Shown one piece after another: positions 17,637 through 25,683 of a stretch of DNA of 64,000 nt; the first letter of the stretch is position 1, and each line of letters starts with the position of its first letter. A program made the translations under genes and the position numbers. The notes beneath the pieces are model-generated. The model was not told where the DNA came from. It saw only the letters and a list, made by a program, of their open reading frames with translations, and made no database searches. Origin of the DNA: Hansschlegelia beijingensis (lineage in GTDB: Bacteria > Pseudomonadota > Alphaproteobacteria > Rhizobiales > Methylopilaceae); NCBI RefSeq assembly GCF_014196425.1, contig NZ_JACIDR010000003.1, forward strand, positions 1 through 64,000, written 5' to 3'.

Positions 17637-20465
17637 TCAGGCGGCCTTTTCTTTGCGCTTGCGCGGCGACTTGGACAGGCTCTTCTTGCCCGGCCCTGCG
17701 TCAGACGCGGTCATCTTGGTGTAGAGCGCGAACAGGTGCTCCAGCCGCTCGGTGTCGTTGCGGAAGCGCCGGCCGATATAGATGCGCTCCAGCGTCTCGT
17801 CGTTGCGCTCGTGGGCGCGGCGCAGGTCGTCGGGCATGGCCTCGGGATCGTAGAGGTCGGCGATGGTCGCCGGGAAGTGCGCCTCACGGGCGAGCAGGAT
17901 GTCCTCGGCGCAGCGGGTGAGGTCGGCCTTGTCTTGCGTGGTAAGCGGCGGGACCGGAAAGGTATTCCAGCCGAGAGTGTTTGTATAAGAATAGCGCATC
18001 TCAAGTCGGCCACAAACCGTCGCTATCCAAACTAGATGCATCTTGGAGCTGAGTAGGGCTAAGTTCCACAGTTCCCCATCGAAGATGCCGTAGTTTCTGT
18101 TAGTTAGTACATCCGAAGCGCCGATGAGGCCGGCTGTGAGATATGGCCGATTTTCAGACGAAACGGCAGGAATCACTATAGTGAGGCGATTACCTGCATT
18201 CATTTCACGGAAACGATGAGGTGTAAGCGCCAATGCTTGCGCTCCCACATCGGAGCTCCGGAGTCGCGCCTCTCGCGTCAAGCCGATACGCTTTGCGATC
18301 GAAGGGGTCTCCATTGCCCAATCGACTACATCGTCTCTGATCCAAAGGCAGTACCTGACAGCCCCATAGATAAATTCCTCAGACCCAAATATCCTTCGAA
18401 CTAATGACATCCTGTCCGTCGGGATCTCCGCGGTCACCTGCTCTGGAGATAGGAGCAAATTGCCTCCATCATATGGCATGTTCCCGCGGGCCATGTTTGC
18501 GACCGCCGCCAGCGGCCGGCTCGCCTTCCGAACGATCAAGTCCGGCCCCGGCACTAAGTAGGGACTTATGTTCTCAGCCTCGCGGCGTTCCACGGCCTTG
18601 TTCTCACATTCCGAGTAAAGCACAGGCCGTGCCCTGATTTTGGTGTTGCCGGACAGGCCGACAATTACCACTGTAACGCCAGCATTATTGGTAGATAGAT
18701 TGCTCCACTTAAAAGAGGTGTGCGCAAACTCGATGTGCACACCCAGTCTCAAGAGGCTGGGCCACAGCAATTCTACGTGCTGCCCTTGGCAGATCGTATT
18801 TATGGAAACAAACGCACTGTGGGCACCGTGTGCCGAGTTGTACTCAGCTGCTTTGATAAACCAGCCACTCACATAGTTTAGTTGTTTCCACCCCTTCGTT
18901 CGGGACGAGAACGATATTTCAATCTCTTCTTTTTGCGCGGCAGTCTGGTCGTTCGACCAGATGTAAGGTGGATTTCCACAAATATACGTCTCCACCTCGT
19001 CGCGATCGCTCAGCCGGCTCTCCTCCAGCGCCAGCTGCCCCGTCGGGCCGCCAAGGTCCCTTTCCTCCGTTACGGGCGCGGCGGGCGGGCACACTTCGAG
19101 CCAATCCAGCCGCAGCGCATTGCCCTCCACGATCTTCCCCGACTTGTGCAAGGGCAGCACCATCGACCGAGCGGCCTGCTGGCTGATCAGGCGGGAGTCC
19201 GCCTGGAACTCTGCGATCAGGAGCGCCAGGCGGGCGATCTCGGCGGCGAAGCCCTTGATCTCGATGCCGTAGAAGTTGGTGAGCGGGATCACCGACTTGG
19301 GGTCGTCGCCCGTGCGCTTGACGATCTCGTGCTCGATCTCGCGCATCTGCCGATAGGCGATGACGAGGAAGTTGCCCGACCCGCAGGCGGGATCGAACAC
19401 GCGGATGCGCGAGAGGCGCCGCCGCAGGGCGCGCAGCTTGCGCACGCTGTCGCCCGCCTCGCCGAGCTTCTCGTTCAGCTCGTCCAGGAAGAGCGGGTTC
19501 AGCACCTTCAGGATGTTGGGCACGCTGGTGTAGTGCATGCCGAGCGAGGCGCGCTCGTCGTCCTCGGCCACCGCCTGGATCATCGAGCCGAAGATGTCCG
19601 GGTTGATCTCCTTCCAGTCGAGCTCGCCCGCATGCAGCAGGTAGTTGCGCGCGGCCCGGCTGAAGCGCGGCACCGCGCCCGCATCCTCGAACAGACCGCC
19701 GTTCACATAGGGGAAGACGTCGGCGTAGGCCTTCACGCCCGCCGCCTGACGAAAACGGGACGTCGGGTTCCCGTTCTCCTTGGTGGGCGTAGACATGGCG
19801 AGGAAGAGCTGCGCCAGCACCTGATCGGTATTCGTGAGCCCCGCGCGATCCTCGCTGAATTGGCGGATCGATGCGGTGAAAAGGGTGTCGCCGATGAAGA
19901 TGCCGGTGTCCTCGGCGAAGAAGCAGAACACCAGCCTCGCCATCAGGCGGTTCAGCTCCGGCCGCTTCTCCTCCTTGGCCCAGTCAGGGTTCTCGCGCAG
20001 GAGCTCAAGGTAAAGTTTGTTCAGCCGCCCCACCGCCTTCACGTCGATGGGGTTGTCCTTGATCTGCCGCACCGCGGAGATGCCGGCGAGCGGCAGGAAA
20101 AACCCGAAGTGGCGGTCGAGCTCCGGCAGCGGGAAGCTGCGGAATTCGCCTGTGGCGGTCTCTTCCGCCTGAACCTCATCGCCGTCGGTGGCGATAAGGA
20201 ACTTCACGCGGTTGGCCGCGGACTTCGGGCTGTCGCGCAGCGCAGCGAGGGTCGCGCCCACCTCGCCCGGCGCGGCCACCGCGATGTGTATGCTGTCGCG
20301 TCTCAGGACCCCGCCGACGACGTCGGACGTGTTGTTCTTCCGGAGCCGCTTCAGCTCCACGTCCTTGCGCCCGAACGCCTGCAGGAAGGCGTACGGGAAC
20401 TCGTCCGCGTCGAACGGCTGGCGTGCCAGTGCGGAAACAGCTTCCTCGATCTCGACGGCGTTCAA
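17637..20465 (-). CDS. N6-adenine DNA methyltransferase (MmeI/YeeA-like)
   Basis: A 942-aa class I methylase. SAM motif I is D-P-A-C-G-S-G at 358-364, and the adenine-methylase catalytic motif N-P-P-Y is at 498-501. The region F-C-F-F-A-E-D-T-G-I-F and H-Y-T-S at 311-314 are typical of the MmeI/YeeA group. The 430 residues after N-P-P-Y should include the target recognition domain. In MmeI the N-terminus holds a D-X(n)-E-X-K nuclease; here the corresponding strand reads S-I-H-I-A-V-A-A-P-G, with no such motif, so cleavage probably comes from the GIY-YIG partner. The first codon is TTG with a weak ribosome site, so the exact start is uncertain. Confidence 0.87.
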   Translation of the reverse strand: MNAVEIEEAVSALARQPFDADEFPYAFLQAFGRKDVELKRLRKNNTSDVVGGVLRRDSIHIAVAAPGEVGATLAALRDSPKSAANRVKFLIATDGDEVQAEETATGEFRSFPLPELDRHFGFFLPLAGISAVRQIKDNPIDVKAVGRLNKLYLELLRENPDWAKEEKRPELNRLMARLVFCFFAEDTGIFIGDTLFTASIRQFSEDRAGLTNTDQVLAQLFLAMSTPTKENGNPTSRFRQAAGVKAYADVFPYVNGGLFEDAGAVPRFSRAARNYLLHAGELDWKEINPDIFGSMIQAVAEDDERASLGMHYTSVPNILKVLNPLFLDELNEKLGEAGDSVRKLRALRRRLSRIRVFDPACGSGNFLVIAYRQMREIEHEIVKRTGDDPKSVIPLTNFYGIEIKGFAAEIARLALLIAEFQADSRLISQQAARSMVLPLHKSGKIVEGNALRLDWLEVCPPAAPVTEERDLGGPTGQLALEESRLSDRDEVETYICGNPPYIWSNDQTAAQKEEIEISFSSRTKGWKQLNYVSGWFIKAAEYNSAHGAHSAFVSINTICQGQHVELLWPSLLRLGVHIEFAHTSFKWSNLSTNNAGVTVVIVGLSGNTKIRARPVLYSECENKAVERREAENISPYLVPGPDLIVRKASRPLAAVANMARGNMPYDGGNLLLSPEQVTAEIPTDRMSLVRRIFGSEEFIYGAVRYCLWIRDDVVDWAMETPSIAKRIGLTREARLRSSDVGAQALALTPHRFREMNAGNRLTIVIPAVSSENRPYLTAGLIGASDVLTNRNYGIFDGELWNLALLSSKMHLVWIATVCGRLEMRYSYTNTLGWNTFPVPPLTTQDKADLTRCAEDILLAREAHFPATIADLYDPEAMPDDLRRAHERNDETLERIYIGRRFRNDTERLEHLFALYTKMTASDAGPGKKSLSKSPRKRKEKAA

Positions 20466-20649
20466 AGCGATACTCGACCTGGTGACGCCCGATCAAACAC
20501 GCCCCAGCGTGCGAGAAGGGCGAGCGCTAAGGTACCGCGCCTAGCTTCCGATTCGATAGCGCCCAAGGTCCAAAGTCGGGAGCAATCGTGATGTTCGCTA
20601 CTATCACGCTTAAGGCGCCGCTGCCCGTGGCGTCCGCGCGATGAGCGAA

Positions 20650-21327
20650 CTAGGTCCACGATGACTTGAAGTCTCTGAAGGTCTTTTCGAACGCGTGTTG
20701 CAAGCGCTGCTCGAGATGAGGATCGAGCGGCGAGAGCCCGAGCTCATATTCCTTGTTGTGCTTGCCCAACAACTTGCCCACCGACGCAGAGGGGCGGCTG
20801 CCGACGAAGAAGCGATCCCCGTTATAAATGTCGTGCAGGAGTCCTAGGAACGACCTGCCGAGATCGATGCCAATGTTGGCGTTCAGGTAGAATTTGCACT
20901 CGACGGTCAGCAGAACCTTGCCGCTTCGTGGGTGCACTCCCTCCTGCCGGCATGTCGTGGCTTCGCTTTGGTAGAGCACGGCGACGTCACACTCGTGCTT
21001 CACCTGCGAACGACCTGCGACATAGATGCCTACATGCGCTTCGAGGACGGGACAGCCGGTGAATGCGATCTCCGCGTGGCAATAATTGTGGGCTCTGGAG
21101 AAAATTCCAGAGGGTTGTGTACGGAACCAAAAGAGGCTGGGCCAAGCCCCGTCGCGGTCCTTGAAGGCGATGGTCGCGCCCTCGTGCGTAGCCGCGGCCA
21201 GCACAATAGACCAGATGTACGCCTCATAGAGATCGGCACCATCAGAGCCGGCCGTCAGATTTGCCGGCATGGCAGCCAGGGCGGCGTCGACTTCCTGCCA
21301 AAGCCGGGCTGGAGTCGCTACGGTCAT
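20650..21327 (-). CDS. Putative PD-(D/E)XK nuclease, unknown family
   Basis: A 225-aa protein with a likely PD-(D/E)XK nuclease core: D114 in H-E-C-D-V-A-V-L, then a 29-residue gap to E143-C-K145 in L-L-T-V-E-C-K-F-Y, followed by a helix with L-G-R-S-F-L-G-L-L. I do not recognise the wider family. The gene overlaps its upstream partner by four bases (ATGA), so the two form a co-translated pair. It sits between the restriction cassette and the recombinase in the island, which suggests a defence role. No ATPase or methylase belongs to the pair. Confidence 0.65.
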   Translation of the reverse strand: MTVATPARLWQEVDAALAAMPANLTAGSDGADLYEAYIWSIVLAAATHEGATIAFKDRDGAWPSLFWFRTQPSGIFSRAHNYCHAEIAFTGCPVLEAHVGIYVAGRSQVKHECDVAVLYQSEATTCRQEGVHPRSGKVLLTVECKFYLNANIGIDLGRSFLGLLHDIYNGDRFFVGSRPSASVGKLLGKHNKEYELGLSPLDPHLEQRLQHAFEKTFRDFKSSWT

Positions 21328-21845
21328 AGGAGATCCGTCACGGCCGCGGTCTCTGGCCCAAGTTCGGCTTTGATTTCGTCGAGGACCGCGGCCAGCTTCT
21401 GCGTCGCAGGTAGGGCAGCGGCCACGTCATCCGCTGTAATTGTGCGCACAGGCGCATCGGCCTGATCGTGGGCGAAACAGAGTGTCAAATTTTTGTTTGG
21501 CGACAGCTCGCGAACCAGACTGAGAATTTGATCGGCCATTCGTGCCGGTGCGATACGCGCAAGCTCAATGCAGTCCAACGTGATTGCGACCTTCTCCTTC
21601 GACGTGAAGTCGCGTTGCTGGACAAACTCAGCGCGGGAGCGGCTCGCTGTCGTCCGACTGCCCGCTAACGGGTCTTCAGTCCTTTGCTCACTCGCAACTG
21701 TCAGGTTCACTCGCACCTGCTTGCCGGCTGCGATTTCGTCTTCGATGGCGCTCGGGAAGCCAATCACATCTTCGTCACTGCGCGCGCGGAGGGGCAGGCC
21801 GTCGCGCAATAGTTTGTATAAGCTCTCGGCTTCGGCTTGGTTCAT
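21324..21845 (-). CDS. Unknown partner of the PD-(D/E)XK nuclease
   Basis: A 173-aa protein of unknown family from the ATG at 21845 (a TTG at 21878 would add 11 residues but lacks a ribosome site). It is polar with mixed alpha/beta predictions, has no membrane span or signal, and carries a strand-rich middle (K-V-A-I-T-L-D-C-I-E-L) and a helical C-terminus. Its stop overlaps the nuclease start. It may be a specificity, inhibitor or antitoxin-like partner; the sequence does not decide. Confidence 0.6.
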   Translation of the reverse strand: MNQAEAESLYKLLRDGLPLRARSDEDVIGFPSAIEDEIAAGKQVRVNLTVASEQRTEDPLAGSRTTASRSRAEFVQQRDFTSKEKVAITLDCIELARIAPARMADQILSLVRELSPNKNLTLCFAHDQADAPVRTITADDVAAALPATQKLAAVLDEIKAELGPETAAVTDLL

Positions 21846-22199
21846 CTCGATACTCTCGCAGCGGACCTTAATGCTCAAGGTCGACTTTGGCGCACCGCGC
21901 GATGCGGAGCGAAGTTGGACGTCTGCCCCGGCGCGACCAGGGGGAGGCTATTTGACAGCATGTTTTTTGGCCAGATGCCAATGTCTGTTTTCGGCACTGC
22001 CCTGAACGACCGCTCTTTAGCGCAAGGCGGCGGTGCGCGGCCGAGCCGCGATCAGCCGCGTAGCGACGCCCAGTCACATCAGGGCATACCCCTTCGTTGC
22101 ACCTGATCGCCGCGCGTTCGAGCCGTCACATCTGAGTTGACGCAGCTATTTGTGACCCTGCTAGCGTCGAGCTTAAAGCTTGAAGTTACAGGGGCTGCC
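21846..22199. other. Divergent intergenic region
   Basis: About 350 bases between the divergent nuclease pair and the serine recombinase. It is the natural place for both promoters and for a recombinase crossover site. A short palindrome (AGCTTTAAGCT-like, near 22168-22180) and two TGTGAC/GTCACA half-sites (22125 and 22150) are present, but no full resolvase site can be assigned by eye. Confidence 0.4.
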
Positions 22200-22757
22200 G
22201 TGGCGCGCATCGGATACGCGAGGGTGAGCACCCTCGATCAGGATCTCGCCAGCCAAATCGAGCGGCTACGCGCCGAGGGCTGCGAAATCATCCGGTCCGA
22301 GAAAGTGTCAGGCGCGAGCAGGGACGGCCGTGGCGAACTGGAGATCGTCCTCCAGTTCCTGCGATCAGGTGACGAGTTGGTGGTCGCCCGCCTCGATCGG
22401 CTCGGCCGCGACACTCGCGATGTGCTCAACATCATCCACGAGTGCGAAAGCCGAGGCGCCTTTGTCACCGTGCTTGATCCGCATGTCACGACGCGCGGAG
22501 AAATGGGGCATGTCATCCTGACGGTTCTTGGCATGGTCGCGCAGATGGAGCGGCGCTTCATCAAGGAGCGGCAGAAAGACGGGATCGAGCGGGCGAAGGC
22601 TTCAGGCCGTTACCTCGGCGGGAAGCGTCGCATCGATCGACATGTTGTGCGCGAACTGCTGGCGCAGGGGCAGAGCGTCGCCGCCGCGGCACGCACCCTC
22701 GGGTGCTCGCGGATGCAGATCTACCGCATCATCGGCGAGGCTCCCCCCGCCGTTTAG
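22200..22757 (+). CDS. Serine recombinase (resolvase/invertase family)
   Basis: A 185-aa resolvase-type recombinase. The catalytic serine is in R-I-G-Y-A-R-V-S-T-L-D-Q; the arginine motif V-A-R-L-D-R-L-G-R-D is intact, and the long E helix is present, followed by a C-terminal helix-turn-helix (S-V-A-A-A-A-R-T-L-G-C-S-R-M-Q-I-Y-R). Size fits a Tn3-type resolvase or DNA invertase. The GTG start has AGGGG upstream; a longer TTG start at 22137 is less likely. No transposase accompanies it. It may be a leftover from a transposon or may act on the flanking defence genes. Confidence 0.88.
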   Translation: MARIGYARVSTLDQDLASQIERLRAEGCEIIRSEKVSGASRDGRGELEIVLQFLRSGDELVVARLDRLGRDTRDVLNIIHECESRGAFVTVLDPHVTTRGEMGHVILTVLGMVAQMERRFIKERQKDGIERAKASGRYLGGKRRIDRHVVRELLAQGQSVAAAARTLGCSRMQIYRIIGEAPPAV

Positions 22758-22939
22758 CGGCAGCTCGGCGCCAGAACTGACCCTCGGACTCGGTCTGAAA
22801 CGAGACATTCGCACGTTTCTTGCCGCGGTCGGAAACGCCCCGCTCAGCCAGGTCGCGCAATGTTGCCCGCCAGATCGAAAGCCGGGGCGGCCTTTCAACG
22901 GGAGACCGTGTCGCGCTAAGGTTCTTTCGGAGAACCGAC

Positions 22940-24778
22940 GTGCATATCAAACGAATTCAGATCGAAGAAGGCTTCCTGAGCGGGCTCGACTTGCGCCTGC
23001 CGTCGGGGCTGGTCGCTGTTATCGGCGCGCGAGGAACCGGGAAGACGTCGTTGATCGAGGCGATTCGATTCGGTCTGGGCGCCCGCAACCACACAAGCGA
23101 GGCCACCGCGGCGTCCGTTGAGCACGCCAAATACACGCTGGCTGGTGGTGAGATCACTATAACGCTGGACGACATCATCGAGGATGTTGTCGTGTCCAGG
23201 ACGGCGGAAGATGACGAGCCGAGAGCCACCCAGGTGTTCCAACCTGCGATCATCTTCTCGCAAAAGGAAATCGAGACCATTGGGCTCAGCGAGGCAGGCC
23301 GGCTGAGTTTGCTGGACGGCTTTGTCCGCGACCGCGCGAAGCTTCGTGCCGAAGAGGCGGAGAAGGCCAACTCGATCAAGTCGCTCTACCGCGAGATCGC
23401 AAACCTAGAGAGCGAGATCGCCCGCACGTCTACGGGACTTGACGAGCTTCCGGCGCTTCGTGCCCAGATCGTGACGCTCGAAAGCCGGGCGACGGAGGTT
23501 AGCACGACGTCGGCGGCCACTGCAGAGAAGTCCACCCGGCTGGAGGCTTTGTCAGCCAGTTTGACCGCCATAGCCGTCAGGGCCGACACCCTAGAACGGT
23601 TCAAGCATCGTCTGGGCGAATGGGCTGACGCCCTCGACGATTATATGGACGACGACTTCGGTCCTGAACCTTGGGAAGGCGAAGCGGCGGTCGATCCTCT
23701 GGGTGCATTCCGAGCTGGCTACGACGACGCCCTTGGTCATGTCAAAACCGCCAGCACAAAGTTCAAGGCACTCGCTGCGCGCGTGGAGGCCTCGCGCTCC
23801 GCCGCTGCCGCCGACCGTCAGAAGGTCGAAGGCGAGGCCCGGACGCTGCGCGGTGATGTCGACAAGCTTGTCGAAGGCGCCGGCGCGATCACCCGCCAAC
23901 TGGCGGCGACGCGTAGCCGGGTCGCCCAGCTCGAAGCCTTGGAAAAGGTTATTATCGACCGACGGAGCCGGTTGGCGTCGCTGCGGCTTCGGCGCGATGG
24001 GCTGCTGAACGAACTAGAGGCTGTACGAGATAAACGCTTCCGCGCGCGCGTGATTGTGGCCGACAGACTGAATGCAGCACTTGGGCCGCGCATCGGCGTA
24101 GCCGTGGAGAAGTTCGGTCAGTATACTGAATACACGCGCGCGCTGACCGAAGCCTTTCGCGGAAGCGGCCTAAAATACAACGACTTGGCAACCTCGATCG
24201 CCGAGGCGGTCAGTCCGCGCGAGCTGGTGCGGCTCGTAGAGGAACAGGCGTTCTTGGAGTTGGCTCAAGCCGCCGGGCTTCCGCGTGACCGAGCGGCACG
24301 CGCGCTCGGTGTGCTGCAGGAAACTGGGCTGGGCGACATCGTCACCTGCGCCATTGAGGACAACGTGCGCCTGCGTCTCCTCGACGGAGCGGAATACAAA
24401 GACATCGCCTCCCTTTCGGCGGGACAGCGCTGCACGGTGATCCTGCCGATAGTCCTGCAGCACGACGAGCGGGTGCTGATGATCGACCAGCCGGAGGATC
24501 ACATCGACAACGCCTTCATCACGGACAGCCTCATTAAGGCGATCCGGGCGCGGTCTCCAAATTCCCAGCTCATCGTGTCGACCCACAACGCTAACATCCC
24601 CGTGCTCGGTGATGCGAAGCTGGTCGTTCAGCTCATATCGGACGGCCGCAACGGCTCCGTCGAGGTGTGCAAGCCACTCGACGATGACGCGGCCGTGAAA
24701 GCGATCACGTCGCTCATGGAAGGCGGGATCGAGGCGTTCAGGAACCGGGCTACGTTCTACGACGCGCACCTTCCATGA
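22940..24778 (+). CDS. SMC/RecF-like AAA ATPase of a three-gene signalling cassette
   Basis: A 612-aa ABC-type ATPase with a split nucleotide-binding domain. Walker A is G-A-R-G-T-G-K-T at 29-36. The middle, about residues 150-400, is mainly coiled coil. The C-terminal part has the signature S-L-S-A-G-Q-R near 491 and Walker B V-L-M-I-D-Q-P-E-D near 512-520. This layout is seen in DNA-end sensors and in several defence ATPases. The GTG start at 22940 has GGAGAA seven bases upstream. Its stop overlaps the histidine kinase start by four bases (ATGA). It is probably the sensing or DNA-binding part of the cassette. Confidence 0.85.
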   Translation: MHIKRIQIEEGFLSGLDLRLPSGLVAVIGARGTGKTSLIEAIRFGLGARNHTSEATAASVEHAKYTLAGGEITITLDDIIEDVVVSRTAEDDEPRATQVFQPAIIFSQKEIETIGLSEAGRLSLLDGFVRDRAKLRAEEAEKANSIKSLYREIANLESEIARTSTGLDELPALRAQIVTLESRATEVSTTSAATAEKSTRLEALSASLTAIAVRADTLERFKHRLGEWADALDDYMDDDFGPEPWEGEAAVDPLGAFRAGYDDALGHVKTASTKFKALAARVEASRSAAAADRQKVEGEARTLRGDVDKLVEGAGAITRQLAATRSRVAQLEALEKVIIDRRSRLASLRLRRDGLLNELEAVRDKRFRARVIVADRLNAALGPRIGVAVEKFGQYTEYTRALTEAFRGSGLKYNDLATSIAEAVSPRELVRLVEEQAFLELAQAAGLPRDRAARALGVLQETGLGDIVTCAIEDNVRLRLLDGAEYKDIASLSAGQRCTVILPIVLQHDERVLMIDQPEDHIDNAFITDSLIKAIRARSPNSQLIVSTHNANIPVLGDAKLVVQLISDGRNGSVEVCKPLDDDAAVKAITSLMEGGIEAFRNRATFYDAHLP

Positions 24779-25683
24779 CGCGCGATGAGGCGACGACGGC
24801 TCTTAGTTCTGACGCGACCGAAGTCCGACTGAGGGGCGCACGATTCTTTTCACGTGTCGCCGAGGCGGATGACCTCCCTAGGATCAAGGCGGCCTTAAAA
24901 CGCGAAACGGTGCCTTGGATCAAACGCGCGCTCCTGTCGGCCGTCGCGCGGGCTGAGAAGGTGCCAGGACCCCAACGGATCGTAGAGGCACCGGCTTCTG
25001 ACGAGCTGGACGGTTTGGACGCTCAGAAGATCTTCGCGAAGGCGGCCGAAGAAGTCGCCGAAAGCCTCATCCATGAACTCGCGCCAGTCGTCGGCCTCCT
25101 TCGGGTCGTCCTGCCGAGGGAGTTGAACGGCGCCTATGACACGTCGAAGTCACGTCTGTATCTCGATCAGCTCCATGGGCTGATGACGGCGATCCGCGAC
25201 CTCAAGCGCGCGAACGCTGTCCCCACCTACAAGGACTTTCTGCTCGGTGAACTGATTGCCTCGATCATCGAGGCCGCGCCCAACCCGGAAGGAGTAGCGA
25301 TTCAAACGGCAGGACCGGCCCGGCTGGTGGTCTCAGCTGACAAGGAACAACTGCGCCTCGCGATCAGCAACGGTCTCCGAAACGCGCTGGAGGCGGTGCG
25401 CCTCTACTCGATAGCTACACCGCCCCGGATCGTCATCACGTGGGGCTCGACCCAGAGCGACAACTACGTCGTCATCAAGGACACTGGTCCAGGCTTCAAA
25501 GGTGACCCTTCGGCCGCTCTCAAGCTCGGTGCGACGAGCAAGAGCGGCCATGTCGGTTACGGTCTAGCTCTCGCGCAGCAGGCCATGCTGTCCATGCAGG
25601 GTGACATCGCATTAAAGAACGACGAGGACGGCGCGCACTTCGAAATCCGTTGGTTCAGAGACAATGAAGATCCTGTTCGTTGA
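24775..25683 (+). CDS. Soluble histidine kinase with helical (HEAT-like) N-terminus
   Basis: A 302-aa protein. Residues 1-65 look like a short HEAT-type helical repeat. A dimerisation/phosphoacceptor helix follows, with H100 in L-I-H-E-L-A-P-V-V-G-L-L-R. The ATPase domain has an N-box (S-N-G-L-R-N-A-L-E-A-V, about 198-208), G1 D-T-G-P-G-F at 236-241 and G2 G-H-V-G-Y-G-L near 258. There are no membrane spans, so the signal is cytoplasmic. It is encoded between an ATPase and a receiver-kinase fusion and overlaps both, which points to an ATPase-to-kinase-to-receiver signal chain. Confidence 0.85.
   Translation: MTRDEATTALSSDATEVRLRGARFFSRVAEADDLPRIKAALKRETVPWIKRALLSAVARAEKVPGPQRIVEAPASDELDGLDAQKIFAKAAEEVAESLIHELAPVVGLLRVVLPRELNGAYDTSKSRLYLDQLHGLMTAIRDLKRANAVPTYKDFLLGELIASIIEAAPNPEGVAIQTAGPARLVVSADKEQLRLAISNGLRNALEAVRLYSIATPPRIVITWGSTQSDNYVVIKDTGPGFKGDPSAALKLGATSKSGHVGYGLALAQQAMLSMQGDIALKNDEDGAHFEIRWFRDNEDPVR

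Noticed and set aside
15981-18035. Long plus-strand frame (684 codons) opposite the helicase and methylase
   Set aside because: It is antisense to genes with clear motifs and has biased His/Val/Leu/Arg composition typical of a GC-driven shadow frame.
14366-20465. DISARM, BREX or type III restriction as the name of the methylase/helicase cassette
   Set aside because: There is no DrmA/DrmB, no PglZ or BrxC, and no Mod/Res pair of type III kind.
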